The notes below the pieces were generated by a model. That model was not told the DNA's origin. It saw only the letters and a list, made by a program, of their open reading frames with translations, and made no database searches. Source: Bacteroidales bacterium (GTDB taxonomy: Bacteria; Bacteroidota; Bacteroidia; Bacteroidales; F082). Taken from it: a DNA stretch of 9,354 bases. Positions 1 through 5,670 of this stretch are shown piece after piece (positions within the stretch are counted from its first letter, which is position 1; the number at the start of each line of letters is the position of its first letter). The stretch spans positions 1 to 9,354 of the forward strand of contig JANTGU010000067.1 of assembly GCA_024762735.1 (NCBI GenBank), read 5' to 3'. Position numbers and translations under genes: made by a program.

Positions 1-212
1 TAGACCCTTCCTCCGGTCACTTTGATTTTTTCTGTCCGAAAGGCTTTAGCATGCTTATACCCTTCCTTGTTATTGTACAAGGCTACAAGAATATTCCCTT
101 CAAATGTTTGGATATGGTCAATTACCACCGTCAGGGTAGCTGTTTGTTGAGCCGCCAGCGGTTGTATCATGAGCAACATGATTATCGGAAAAGTTATGAT
201 GAATCCTTTCAA
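1..212 (-). CDS. DUF2141 family secreted protein (5' part only)
   Basis: Only the first 70 codons are in the window; the 3' end lies beyond the left edge. I chose a TTG start at 212 because it gives a clean signal peptide: MKGF, a hydrophobic stretch, then LAAQQ with likely cleavage around residues 21-23. No in-frame ATG occurs between the upstream stop and this point. Later ATG codons (about residues 12 and 15) would truncate the leader. The mature part begins with a beta-strand (TATLTVVIDHIQ), then 'FEGNILVALYNNKEGY' and 'HAKAFRTEKIKV', matching the DUF2141 pattern of an Ig-like beta-sandwich with a G-x-hydrophobic-x-VALYN strand. DUF2141 proteins are small exported proteins of unknown function. 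The gene is divergent from the large repeat protein. Family assignment is fairly secure; function is unknown. Confidence 0.75.
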   Translation of the reverse strand, partial: MKGFIITFPIIMLLMIQPLAAQQTATLTVVIDHIQTFEGNILVALYNNKEGYKHAKAFRTEKIKVTGGRV

Positions 213-235
213 TATTGGTAGATTTTTTTGAGGCT

Positions 236-243
236 CAAAGGTA
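236..243 (-). promoter_or_regulatory. Candidate -7 element for the DUF2141 gene
   Basis: On the minus strand the site reads TACCTTTG, a full match to the Bacteroidota -7 consensus TAnnTTTG, about 24 bp upstream of the proposed TTG start. The nearest TTTG that could serve as a -33 element is 15 bp away, shorter than the usual 17-23 bp, so the upstream half is weak. Confidence 0.45.
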
Positions 244-376
244 CAAAAAGATGATGGACAAAAATTTATTTAAAAAATTGGAGCCCTTTTGAGCGTTCAT
301 GCACTAGCACAAAACTAAAAGCAAAAAATTTGATTATAAACAAGACCGTTTTCGAAGAAAAACAGGGTTTTTTGAC

Positions 377-404
377 AAAAATCACCCTTTCGGGTGATTT
401 TTTT
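377..404 (+). terminator. Intrinsic terminator-like hairpin inside a divergent intergenic region
   Basis: The arms ATCACCC and GGGTGAT enclose a TTTC loop. A-T pairing extends the stem on both sides (377-387 with 392-402), and a run of T follows to position 404. The element works best on the plus strand, with a shorter T run on the minus strand. It lies between two divergent genes, where no annotated transcript needs to stop, and only about 16 bp upstream of the -7 element of the large repeat protein. It may end a short unannotated RNA or block read-through between the two promoters. Confidence 0.55.
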
Positions 405-419
405 AAGGTAATAAAGTAG

Positions 420-427
420 TTCATTTG
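420..427 (+). promoter_or_regulatory. Candidate -7 element for the repeat-rich surface protein
   Basis: TTCATTTG followed by CACC matches TAnnTTTG at all but one specified position, 76 bp upstream of the ATG. The -33 region falls in the T-rich tail of the preceding hairpin and has no clear TTTG. The predicted leader is about 70 nt and ends with AGGAAAG (494-500), an unusually good Shine-Dalgarno-like sequence for this phylum, 2 bp before the ATG. Confidence 0.4.
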
Positions 428-502
428 CACCATCAAAATAGAAAGTGTTGCACGAAACCAACATTGTAAAACACGAATAATATATAAAAGATTAGGAAAG
501 AA

Positions 503-3500
503 ATGAAAAAATTAAATCTTACCCTCGTTGCACTGCTGCTAAGCATTGTTTCATCACTCACAGCTCAGGTAGCTGTAAATACCGATGGCAGCCCTGCCAA
601 TCCATCTGCTATGTTGGATATAAAAAGTTCAAGCAAAGGGTTACTGGTGCCGCGCATGACGCAAGCTTTACGCGATGCTATCGACACTCCGGCAACAGGA
701 CTAATTATTTACCAAACCGACGGAACCACCGGTTTCTATTTTTATTCCGGTACGGGATGGGTACGCTTTACCGAAGGCGTATCTGCTCTTGGTGATTTGA
801 GTGATGCCCGAACCGGTGGAAATTCATTGTTCCTTGGCGAAAATGCCGGTATCAATGATGACCTGAGTGATAACCAAAACGTATTTGTGGGTCTTGAATC
901 GGGTAAACACAACACCGTGGGAAGCAGCAATGTAGCCATGGGTTATCAATCCTTTAAAAATAATCTCAGCGGTTCTCAAAATGCTGCACTTGGTTACAGG
1001 GCATTGTACTATAATACAACAGGCGTTTACAATACCGGAATAGGTTATCAGGTATTAATGAATGACAGTGCAGGATCAGAAAACACGGCCATGGGAGGAT
1101 ATGCCTTATTTAACCTCACCAAAGCATACAACAATACAGCACTGGGATACGCCAGTCTCTACACCAACGGCACGGGTAACAGCAATACAGCTGTCGGCTC
1201 TAACAGCTTGTTTTATAATACGGCTGATGCAAACAGCGCGTTTGGTTACGGTTCCTTATACCACAACACATCCGGCCTGCACAATACCGGATTTGGTTAT
1301 TATACGTTACATGACAACGAGACCGGTGACGATAACACCGCCGTGGGGTACAAAGCCCTAAAAAACAGTACTGCCGGCAGTAACAGCGCCTTAGGAAGCA
1401 ATGCTTTGTCATCAAACACAACGGGCACCAATAATATTGCGGTGGGAGACAGTGCCCTGGCCAACAATAACAGCAGTAACAATAGTGCTGTTGGGAGCAA
1501 AGCTCTGTCAGTTAACACAACAGGTATTCATAACGTGGCTGTAGGAGACTACGCACTTACCAACAATAACAACAACAACAATAGTGCTTTGGGAAGCAAT
1601 GCTTTATCAACCAACTCAACAGGTCATAATAATGTGGCCGTGGGAGATTACGCTCTCACTAACAACAACGGCCATTATAACAGCGCATTGGGAAGCCAGG
1701 CCATGCGCCAAAACAGCACGGGGCAATTCAATACTGGCATCGGTTTTTGGGCTCTTTACAACAATAATGCTAATAACAATACTGCCGTGGGTGCCTATGC
1801 ACTGAAAACCAATCATTCGGGAACCAACAACACCGCCATGGGATATAGTGCGCTTACCAGCGATACAGCACAAGGTAACAGTGCCTTCGGAAGCTATTCA
1901 CTCTATACCAATGTTAGCGGGGAAAATAATACTGCCATGGGATTTTTTGCCATGCGCCAAAATGAATCGGGTTCGGAAAATGTCGCCATGGGAAAAGCAA
2001 CAGCTTACAACAATACTTCAGGAAAATATAATTGTGCCATTGGATATGATGCCTTATATCAAAACAAACATGAAGATGGTAATACTGCCATGGGTTATGA
2101 GTCGATGTTTAGTGACACGGCAGGGCACCACAATGTAGCTATCGGTTATCAAACATTGAGAAATGCTACCGAAGGAAATTATAATGTAGCTATTGGAGCT
2201 CATGCCATGCAAAACGCTACTGTCATGGGTTACACGGTGGCTATCGGCGACTCTGCTTTGATGAACAATGGTGCCGGTGCCTCTTTCTATTTACATGCCA
2301 AAAATAATACCGCCGTAGGCTCTCGATCGCTCTATACCAACACCACGGGTTATGGCAATACAGCACTCGGTGCCAAATCGCTCCAATTGAATACAGAAGG
2401 TGCGTACAATACTGCCCTGGGATTTAAATCTTTACCGTTAAACACGAACGGAACAGCCAATATCTCCATCGGAGCAGGATCCATGTACAATAACACATAT
2501 GGACATTTTAACGTGGCCATGGGATACTTTGCGCTGGGCTCAAACACTGAAGGAACGAACAATGTGGCTATCGGAACCTCGGCATTATACAGCAACACCT
2601 ACGGTGACAGTTGTGTGGCGATAGGTTACGATGCTTTGTACAACAATACTGTTAACAACGCTGTGGCAGTTGGGCATCGTGCAGCATTCAGCAACACAAC
2701 CGGGAATTACCTGACCGCAATCGGGTGCAAAGCACTTAACGCCAATACCACCGGCGATTATAATACGGCTCTGGGGTACGAATCGATGTTGGCAAACACA
2801 ACCGGAAAACACAATATTGCCATCGGATATCATACCATAAAAACGGCTACCGGAGCTTTTTACAACATTGCCATCGGAACCGAAGCGCTGGAAAGTAGTA
2901 CCAATGGCTCCAATATTGCCGTTGGTTATCAGGCCATGCAAAACACTGGTAATTCCTATCGAAATGTGGCAATCGGGCAATATGCCGCACAAGGTTCCAC
3001 GGGAAATTACAATGTTGCCATGGGCTTCAATGCATTATCCGGCAATACCTCGGGATATGCAAATACTGCCATTGGCTATCAGGCGTATCTAAGTAATAGT
3101 TATCATAATTCAACAGCCCTGGGTGCCAATGCAGCCGTTACTAACGATAACATGATTAAACTGGGAGATAACAGTGTAACCTGGATTGGCGGCCATTCAG
3201 CCTGGAACAATACCTCCGATGGCAGGTTTAAAAGAAACGTCAAAGAGGATGTAGCCGGCATCGATTTCATCATGAAACTTCGTCCGGTTACCTACACCTG
3301 GGATATTCAATCGTTAAACCGGTACATGGGCATCCCCGATTCGGCAAACAACATGATGATGAATGATATCCGTGAAGAAGAACAGGTAATCCATACCGGT
3401 TTTATAGCCCAGGAAGTGGAACAAGCTGCCAAAGAGACTCATTTCACTTTTGACGGGGTTCATCATCCTGCCAACGATAAAGACCCCTACTCGTTGGCCT

Positions 3501-3628
3501 ATGGCGAATTCGTTGTACCCCTGGTGAAAGCTACCCAGGAACAACAAAACGAGATAGACAGATTAAAAACCGAAAACAACGAACTGAAAAAACGACTGGA
3601 AAGACTGGAAAAATTGGTGGGGAATTAG
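503..3628 (+). CDS. Giant YadA-head-like repeat protein with C-terminal S74 intramolecular chaperone domain
   Basis: A 1041-residue predicted exported fibre or adhesin. A signal peptide covers residues 1-22 (MKKLNLTL..., ending SSLTAQ). Residues 23-90 form an N-terminal module (AMLDIKSSSKGLLVPRM ... GLIIYQTDGTTGFYFYSGTGW) frequent in Bacteroidota surface proteins. Two degenerate repeats (about 107-142) precede 44 consecutive 16-17-residue repeats (143-882) of the type N-[TVIS]-A-[VILM]-G-x-x-[AS]-[LM]-x-x-N-T-[TS]-G-x-x. This is the left-handed beta-roll repeat of YadA/Hia-type trimeric adhesin heads, with an inward Asn ladder. A peptidase S74 (endosialidase chaperone) domain starts at about 905 with SDGRFK, giving candidate residues Ser905, Asp906 and Lys910, and continues through 'LRPVTYTWD' to 'YGEFVVPLVKA'. 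The last 30 residues form a Lys/Glu-rich leucine-heptad coiled coil. No YadA beta-barrel anchor, LPXTG motif or clear T9SS C-terminal domain is visible. By analogy S74 would template a trimer and may self-cleave. Ligand and export route are unknown. Confidence 0.85.
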   Translation: MKKLNLTLVALLLSIVSSLTAQVAVNTDGSPANPSAMLDIKSSSKGLLVPRMTQALRDAIDTPATGLIIYQTDGTTGFYFYSGTGWVRFTEGVSALGDLSDARTGGNSLFLGENAGINDDLSDNQNVFVGLESGKHNTVGSSNVAMGYQSFKNNLSGSQNAALGYRALYYNTTGVYNTGIGYQVLMNDSAGSENTAMGGYALFNLTKAYNNTALGYASLYTNGTGNSNTAVGSNSLFYNTADANSAFGYGSLYHNTSGLHNTGFGYYTLHDNETGDDNTAVGYKALKNSTAGSNSALGSNALSSNTTGTNNIAVGDSALANNNSSNNSAVGSKALSVNTTGIHNVAVGDYALTNNNNNNNSALGSNALSTNSTGHNNVAVGDYALTNNNGHYNSALGSQAMRQNSTGQFNTGIGFWALYNNNANNNTAVGAYALKTNHSGTNNTAMGYSALTSDTAQGNSAFGSYSLYTNVSGENNTAMGFFAMRQNESGSENVAMGKATAYNNTSGKYNCAIGYDALYQNKHEDGNTAMGYESMFSDTAGHHNVAIGYQTLRNATEGNYNVAIGAHAMQNATVMGYTVAIGDSALMNNGAGASFYLHAKNNTAVGSRSLYTNTTGYGNTALGAKSLQLNTEGAYNTALGFKSLPLNTNGTANISIGAGSMYNNTYGHFNVAMGYFALGSNTEGTNNVAIGTSALYSNTYGDSCVAIGYDALYNNTVNNAVAVGHRAAFSNTTGNYLTAIGCKALNANTTGDYNTALGYESMLANTTGKHNIAIGYHTIKTATGAFYNIAIGTEALESSTNGSNIAVGYQAMQNTGNSYRNVAIGQYAAQGSTGNYNVAMGFNALSGNTSGYANTAIGYQAYLSNSYHNSTALGANAAVTNDNMIKLGDNSVTWIGGHSAWNNTSDGRFKRNVKEDVAGIDFIMKLRPVTYTWDIQSLNRYMGIPDSANNMMMNDIREEEQVIHTGFIAQEVEQAAKETHFTFDGVHHPANDKDPYSLAYGEFVVPLVKATQEQQNEIDRLKTENNELKKRLERLEKLVGN
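929..3148 (+). repeat. Coding array of 44 beta-roll repeats (16-17 codons each)
   Basis: I aligned residues 143-882 by hand on the NTAxG core and counted 44 units. Nearly all are 16 or 17 residues; one around residue 590 carries an insertion (ASFYLHAKN). Codon choice varies between most units, so the array is old and under protein-level selection rather than a fresh DNA duplication, apart from the block at 1382-1678. Cysteine at the ladder position (NCAIG, CVAIG) and a few non-Asn starts (TVAIG, LTAIG, STALG) are the main deviations. Confidence 0.85.
1382..1678 (+). repeat. Three tandem 99-bp superrepeats within the surface protein gene
   Basis: Units at 1382-1480, 1481-1579 and 1580-1678 are each exactly 33 codons and encode an alternating pair of head repeats: N-S-A-[LV]-G-S-x-A-L-S-x-N-[TS]-T-G, then N-[IV]-A-V-G-D-x-A-L-[AT]-N-N-N. 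A fourth partial unit begins at 1679. Similarity at both DNA and protein level is higher than elsewhere in the array, and the second unit ends in an AAC trinucleotide run coding for consecutive Asn. This looks like a relatively recent unit-length tandem expansion that preserves frame. Confidence 0.75.
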
Positions 3629-3639
3629 TTTTACCTGAA

Positions 3640-3661
3640 GAGACGCAAGGCCTTGCGTCTC
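3640..3661. repeat. Perfect 22-bp palindrome (REP-like)
   Basis: The arm GAGACGCAAGG is followed directly by its exact reverse complement. It starts 12 bp after the stop codon of the surface protein gene. GAGACGC-type palindromes dispersed between genes occur in several bacterial phyla, so this is probably one copy of a genome-wide repeat. As RNA it would fold into a strong stem, but no T run follows, so it is not itself a good intrinsic terminator. Confidence 0.65.
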
Positions 3662-3726
3662 CACGAGCAGCAGGCCTTGCTTCTCCATAAACAGGAAAGC
3701 CTTGCGTCTCCACAAGCAGGAAAAGA
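3651..3726. repeat. Three tandem copies of a 24-25-bp unit starting CCTTGCGTCTCC
   Basis: Copies begin at 3651, 3675 and 3700. Each has CCTTGC[GT]TCTCCA, then a variable part ending in AGCAGG or ACAGG. The right arm of the palindrome at 3640-3661 is the start of the first copy, so the array looks like serial duplication of a half-palindrome with its flank. Too few copies, and no separate spacers, for a CRISPR array. Confidence 0.65.
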
Positions 3727-3804
3727 GAGCTTTGCCCTCGAACAAGGAAACAATCACCGCGTGATACACGCTCAAAGATAAAACCAAAGGTAGGAAATTT
3801 GGTC

Positions 3805-3845
3805 AACCACCAAGCCCTGTAATAAATGCGGGGCTGGTGGTTTTT
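3805..3845 (+). terminator. Intrinsic terminator downstream of the surface protein gene
   Basis: AACCACCAAGCCC (3805-3817) pairs with GGGCTGGTGGTT (3831-3842), leaving one bulged base and a 13-nt loop, and a T run follows at 3841-3845. The stem is GC-rich. It sits 177 bp after the stop codon, beyond the palindromic repeats, which implies a long 3' untranslated region. On the minus strand no T run follows, so it probably does not serve the convergent gene. Confidence 0.75.
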
Positions 3846-3961
3846 GTAAAATAATGGTGAACAAGGGATTTATTCCTGACGGGCAATCCGTTTTCGGAGG
3901 AATGCCAAACTCTCCCTTCGACATTCTACAATAACTTTTAATGACGGTTCTGAGCTTGATT

Positions 3962-4023
3962 CCGAAGCTTCGGTTGCTTCGGTTGCTGAGCTTGTCGAAG
4001 TAACCGAAGTAATCGAAGTAACC
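3962..4023. repeat. Long hairpin built from 9-bp repeats
   Basis: CTTCGGTTG occurs twice in tandem (3968-3985). GAAGTAACC, GAAGTAATC and GAAGTAACC follow in tandem (3997-4023). Bases 3968-3984 can pair with 4002-4018 in a 17-bp stem with two G-U wobbles and a 17-nt loop containing CTGAGCTTGTCGAAG. A 12-bp palindrome CCGAAGCTTCGG (3962-3973) overlaps the left arm, and a second CTGAGCTTG lies at 3950-3958. TGAGCTTGTCGAAG-like words are common intergenic repeats in many bacterial genomes, so this is likely a member of such a family. Confidence 0.6.
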
Positions 4024-4040
4024 CGATAATTTCGAAGCAC

Positions 4041-4192
4041 CAAATAACGCCCAACCGAAAGGAGAGTAAATGACCATTGAATGACGGCCGATGCAAGGAG
4101 GCCAAATTACGGCGACCGAAGGGAGCCAAATTACGTGAGCCTCCCGGCGAACAAATAACGCGAAGCAAATGACGCACGAAGTGCAAATTACG
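4041..4192. repeat. Degenerate tandem array with CAAATNACG core
   Basis: CAAATNACG is found exactly at 4041, 4103, 4127, 4152, 4166 and 4184, with degenerate forms at 4067 (TAAATGACC) and about 4079 (GAATGACG). Between cores are related purine-rich strings such as ACCGAAAGGAGAG, GCAAGGAGGC, ACCGAAGGGAGC and GCGAAG. Core-to-core distances are mostly 24-26 bp, shortening to 14-18 bp at the right end. The array ends about 20 bp past the stop codon of the minus-strand outer-membrane protein gene, so it would be in its 3' untranslated region. No function is known to me. Confidence 0.6.
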
Positions 4193-4213
4193 ACAACTGA
4201 AAAGATCCCTCCT

Positions 4214-4834
4214 TTACAACCGGTAATAAGCCGCAAGCACCAACGCGTCGTTAAACTGTCCAAACCAAAAAAGACGCTTGGCGTCGCCGGTAACATTGTT
4301 TTGCCGAATATTAATCATTGAGCTGTTTGCCCGGAGGCCGGCACTAATCCGTTCATTAATAACAATCTGCATACCCAGGTTAAGCTGAAAGGTTAGTCGC
4401 GTAGGGCGATTGGCATTCTCTTTGTCACTAATAATAAGCTGATCGCTTGCCTCGTAATAGTGCACTAGCACGCCCATCGAGGGGCCGGTTTCAATAATAA
4501 ACCTACCTGTTTTAAATTGGTAGAGCAGCGGCAGCTCAACATAATCGACCCTGAAAATATAAGGAAAATCAGCAGGGTTTTTTTCGTAGTTGGGATTGTG
4601 GCGCGATCCTTTTTGGAAGTAGGCAAGCTCTAATTGAAGCGCTGAGTGCTCGCCATAATCAAAATTTACCCATCCCCCGGCAAAAATACCGGCCTTGTTG
4701 AAACCCCAGTAACCATCACCCGCTACCTGGGTAGCCGCCAATCCTAAAGTAACACCTCCTTTAAAGCTTTGAGCAACAATTCCCCCATGCAACACTAAGG
4801 CCACTATAAATAAAAGTAAAATCTTGATTTTCAT
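4214..4834 (-). CDS. Outer-membrane beta-barrel protein, PorT/OMP_b-brl_2 type
   Basis: A 206-residue predicted outer-membrane protein. The reading frame is open to 4903, but I place the start at the ATG at 4834 because it gives a textbook signal peptide (MKIKILLLFIVALVL, then GGIVAQ, cleaved near residue 22); the 23 extra residues would bury the leader and overlap the promoter. The mature protein has alternating hydrophobic beta-strands and turns: GGVTLGLAATQVAGD, AGIFAGGWVNFD, 'SALQLELAYFQKGS', 'DYVELPLLYQFK', 'FIIETGPSMGVLV', 'FQLNLGMQIVIN' and a final strand ending 'LVLAAYYRL'. The E-L-P-L-L-Y segment is characteristic of the small PorT-like porin families of Bacteroidota. It is probably an 8-stranded barrel of unknown cargo. 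It is not necessarily the gliding/T9SS protein PorT itself, as no T9SS gene is adjacent. It is divergent from the two-component system. Confidence 0.75.
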   Translation of the reverse strand: MKIKILLLFIVALVLHGGIVAQSFKGGVTLGLAATQVAGDGYWGFNKAGIFAGGWVNFDYGEHSALQLELAYFQKGSRHNPNYEKNPADFPYIFRVDYVELPLLYQFKTGRFIIETGPSMGVLVHYYEASDQLIISDKENANRPTRLTFQLNLGMQIVINERISAGLRANSSMINIRQNNVTGDAKRLFWFGQFNDALVLAAYYRL

Positions 4835-4852
4835 ACCTATCTGTTTAGGCAA

Positions 4853-4886
4853 TAAAAGTAATTTATTTTTTATTACCGCTGCCAAT
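4853..4886 (-). promoter_or_regulatory. Candidate promoter for the outer-membrane barrel gene
   Basis: On the minus strand ATTG (4886-4883) is followed after 22 bp by TACTTTTA (4860-4853), one mismatch from TAnnTTTG. The -7 element ends 18 bp before the chosen ATG, predicting a very short leader. A 10-bp palindrome TGGATATCCA (4886-4895) abuts the -33 element. Confidence 0.4.
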
Positions 4887-4928
4887 GGATATCCAAACCG
4901 CACAGTTTAACGATAAATTAACACTACT

Positions 4929-4961
4929 ATTGAGGGCGTTTTCTTAATTTACTTACTTTCG
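4929..4961 (+). promoter_or_regulatory. Candidate promoter for the two-component operon
   Basis: ATTG (4929-4932), a 21-bp gap and TACTTTCG (4954-4961) match the Bacteroidota -33/-7 arrangement with one mismatch in the -7 element. The start site would be about 7 bp downstream, leaving only about 10 nt before the ATG at 4978, so the mRNA would be almost leaderless. Confidence 0.4.
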
Positions 4962-4977
4962 TTTCAAATTGTACAAC

Positions 4978-5667
4978 ATGGACAAAAGTAAATTTCACCT
5001 TTTAATCGTCGATGATGAGCCTGACATTATCGAGTTTGTAAGCTACAATCTTTCGCGCGAGGGTTATCAGATAACCAGTGCTAAAAACGGACTTGAAGCG
5101 GTAGAGCAAGTGAAAAAAAACAAACCCGACCTGATTTTAATGGACATCATGATGCCGGTAATGGATGGTATGACGGCGGTGTCAAAAATAAAAGCACTCC
5201 CCGGAACCAATGATATTATGATTGTTTTCCTGACCGCCCGGTCGGAAGATTACTCGCAGGAGGCAGGTTTTGAGGCTGGCGCCGATGATTACATTTCCAA
5301 ACCCATCAAACCTAAAATTCTTGTTCACCGGATTAATGCTTTACTACGCCGAGTTACCAAAGCCGACACCCTTGGTAAGCTTATTGAAAGAGGCAACCTG
5401 GTTATTGATTCCACCAAATACGTGGTAATTTATCAGTCCAACCAGGTGGTATTACCCCGCAAAGAATTTGAACTGCTTCAGCTTTTGGCTTCCCACCCCG
5501 ATAAAGTTTTCGGGCGCGAAGAGATATTGGCCAAGGTTTGGGGAAGAGATGTAGTGGTCGGGGATCGAACCATTGACGTGCACATTCGAAAAATCCGTGA
5601 AAAAATTAATAACGACATCATCATCACCATAAAAGGCGTTGGTTATAAATTTGTTGAACAAGTTTAA
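4978..5667 (+). CDS. OmpR/PhoB-family response regulator
   Basis: A 229-residue cytoplasmic transcription factor. The N-terminal receiver domain (about 6-125) has all expected residues: acidic pair Asp12-Asp13, phospho-acceptor Asp56 in LMDIMMPVMDG, Thr86 in FLTAR and Lys108 in SKP. The C-terminal winged-helix DNA-binding domain (about 130-229) shows 'LPRKEFELLQLLASHPDKVF', 'GRDVVVGDRTIDVHIRKIR' and ends 'IKGVGYKFVEQV'. The string 'FLTARSEDYSQEAGFEAGADDYISKPIKPK' (written here as two joined family motifs, FLTARSEDYSQ and GADDYISKPIKPK) fits the PhoB-like regulator broadly conserved in Bacteroidota. An upstream TTG at 4969 is in frame, but the ATG gives the usual MDKSKFHLLIVDDE start. The sensor kinase gene follows after 3 bp, so the pair is almost certainly co-transcribed and cognate. 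Target genes cannot be read from the sequence; the envelope context is suggestive only. Confidence 0.92.
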   Translation: MDKSKFHLLIVDDEPDIIEFVSYNLSREGYQITSAKNGLEAVEQVKKNKPDLILMDIMMPVMDGMTAVSKIKALPGTNDIMIVFLTARSEDYSQEAGFEAGADDYISKPIKPKILVHRINALLRRVTKADTLGKLIERGNLVIDSTKYVVIYQSNQVVLPRKEFELLQLLASHPDKVFGREEILAKVWGRDVVVGDRTIDVHIRKIREKINNDIIITIKGVGYKFVEQV

Positions 5668-5670
5668 TGT

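Larger units (their letters stand above)
3629..4213. other. 585-bp gene-free, repeat-rich intergenic region between convergent genes
   Basis: No convincing gene lies here. The only plus-strand reading frame of note is 26 codons (3854-3934), and the longer minus-strand frames run through repeats with low-complexity Leu/Arg/Gln translations. In order the region holds a palindrome with a short tandem array, an intrinsic terminator, a non-repetitive stretch (3846-3949), a hairpin built of 9-mers and a degenerate CAAATNACG array reaching almost to the stop codon of the minus-strand gene. Confidence 0.75.

Noticed and set aside
929..3148. Many overlapping reading frames on both strands inside the surface protein gene
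   Set aside because: They are by-products of the 16-17-codon repetition, which keeps alternative frames free of stops; none has a plausible domain, promoter or leader.
503..3628. Phage tail fibre gene marking a prophage
   Set aside because: S74 and repeat fibres occur in phages, but a signal peptide is present and no phage structural, integrase or lysis gene is nearby.
4041..4192. CRISPR array
   Set aside because: The cores are only 9 bp and degenerate, the intervening strings are 5-17 bp and related to one another, and no cas gene is present.
3772..4296. 174-codon minus-strand reading frame across the intergenic repeats
   Set aside because: It runs through the 9-mer hairpin, the CAAATNACG array and the terminator, and overlaps the 3' end of the barrel gene in another frame. 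The translation is low-complexity and looks like no known family.
4835..4903. Extended N-terminus (23 more residues) of the outer-membrane barrel protein
   Set aside because: It would place residues before a clear signal peptide and cover the candidate promoter; the ATG at 4834 is the better start.
4969..4977. TTG start three codons upstream of the response regulator ATG
   Set aside because: The ATG at 4978 gives the usual length and N-terminus of the family, and the TTG lies at the predicted transcription start.
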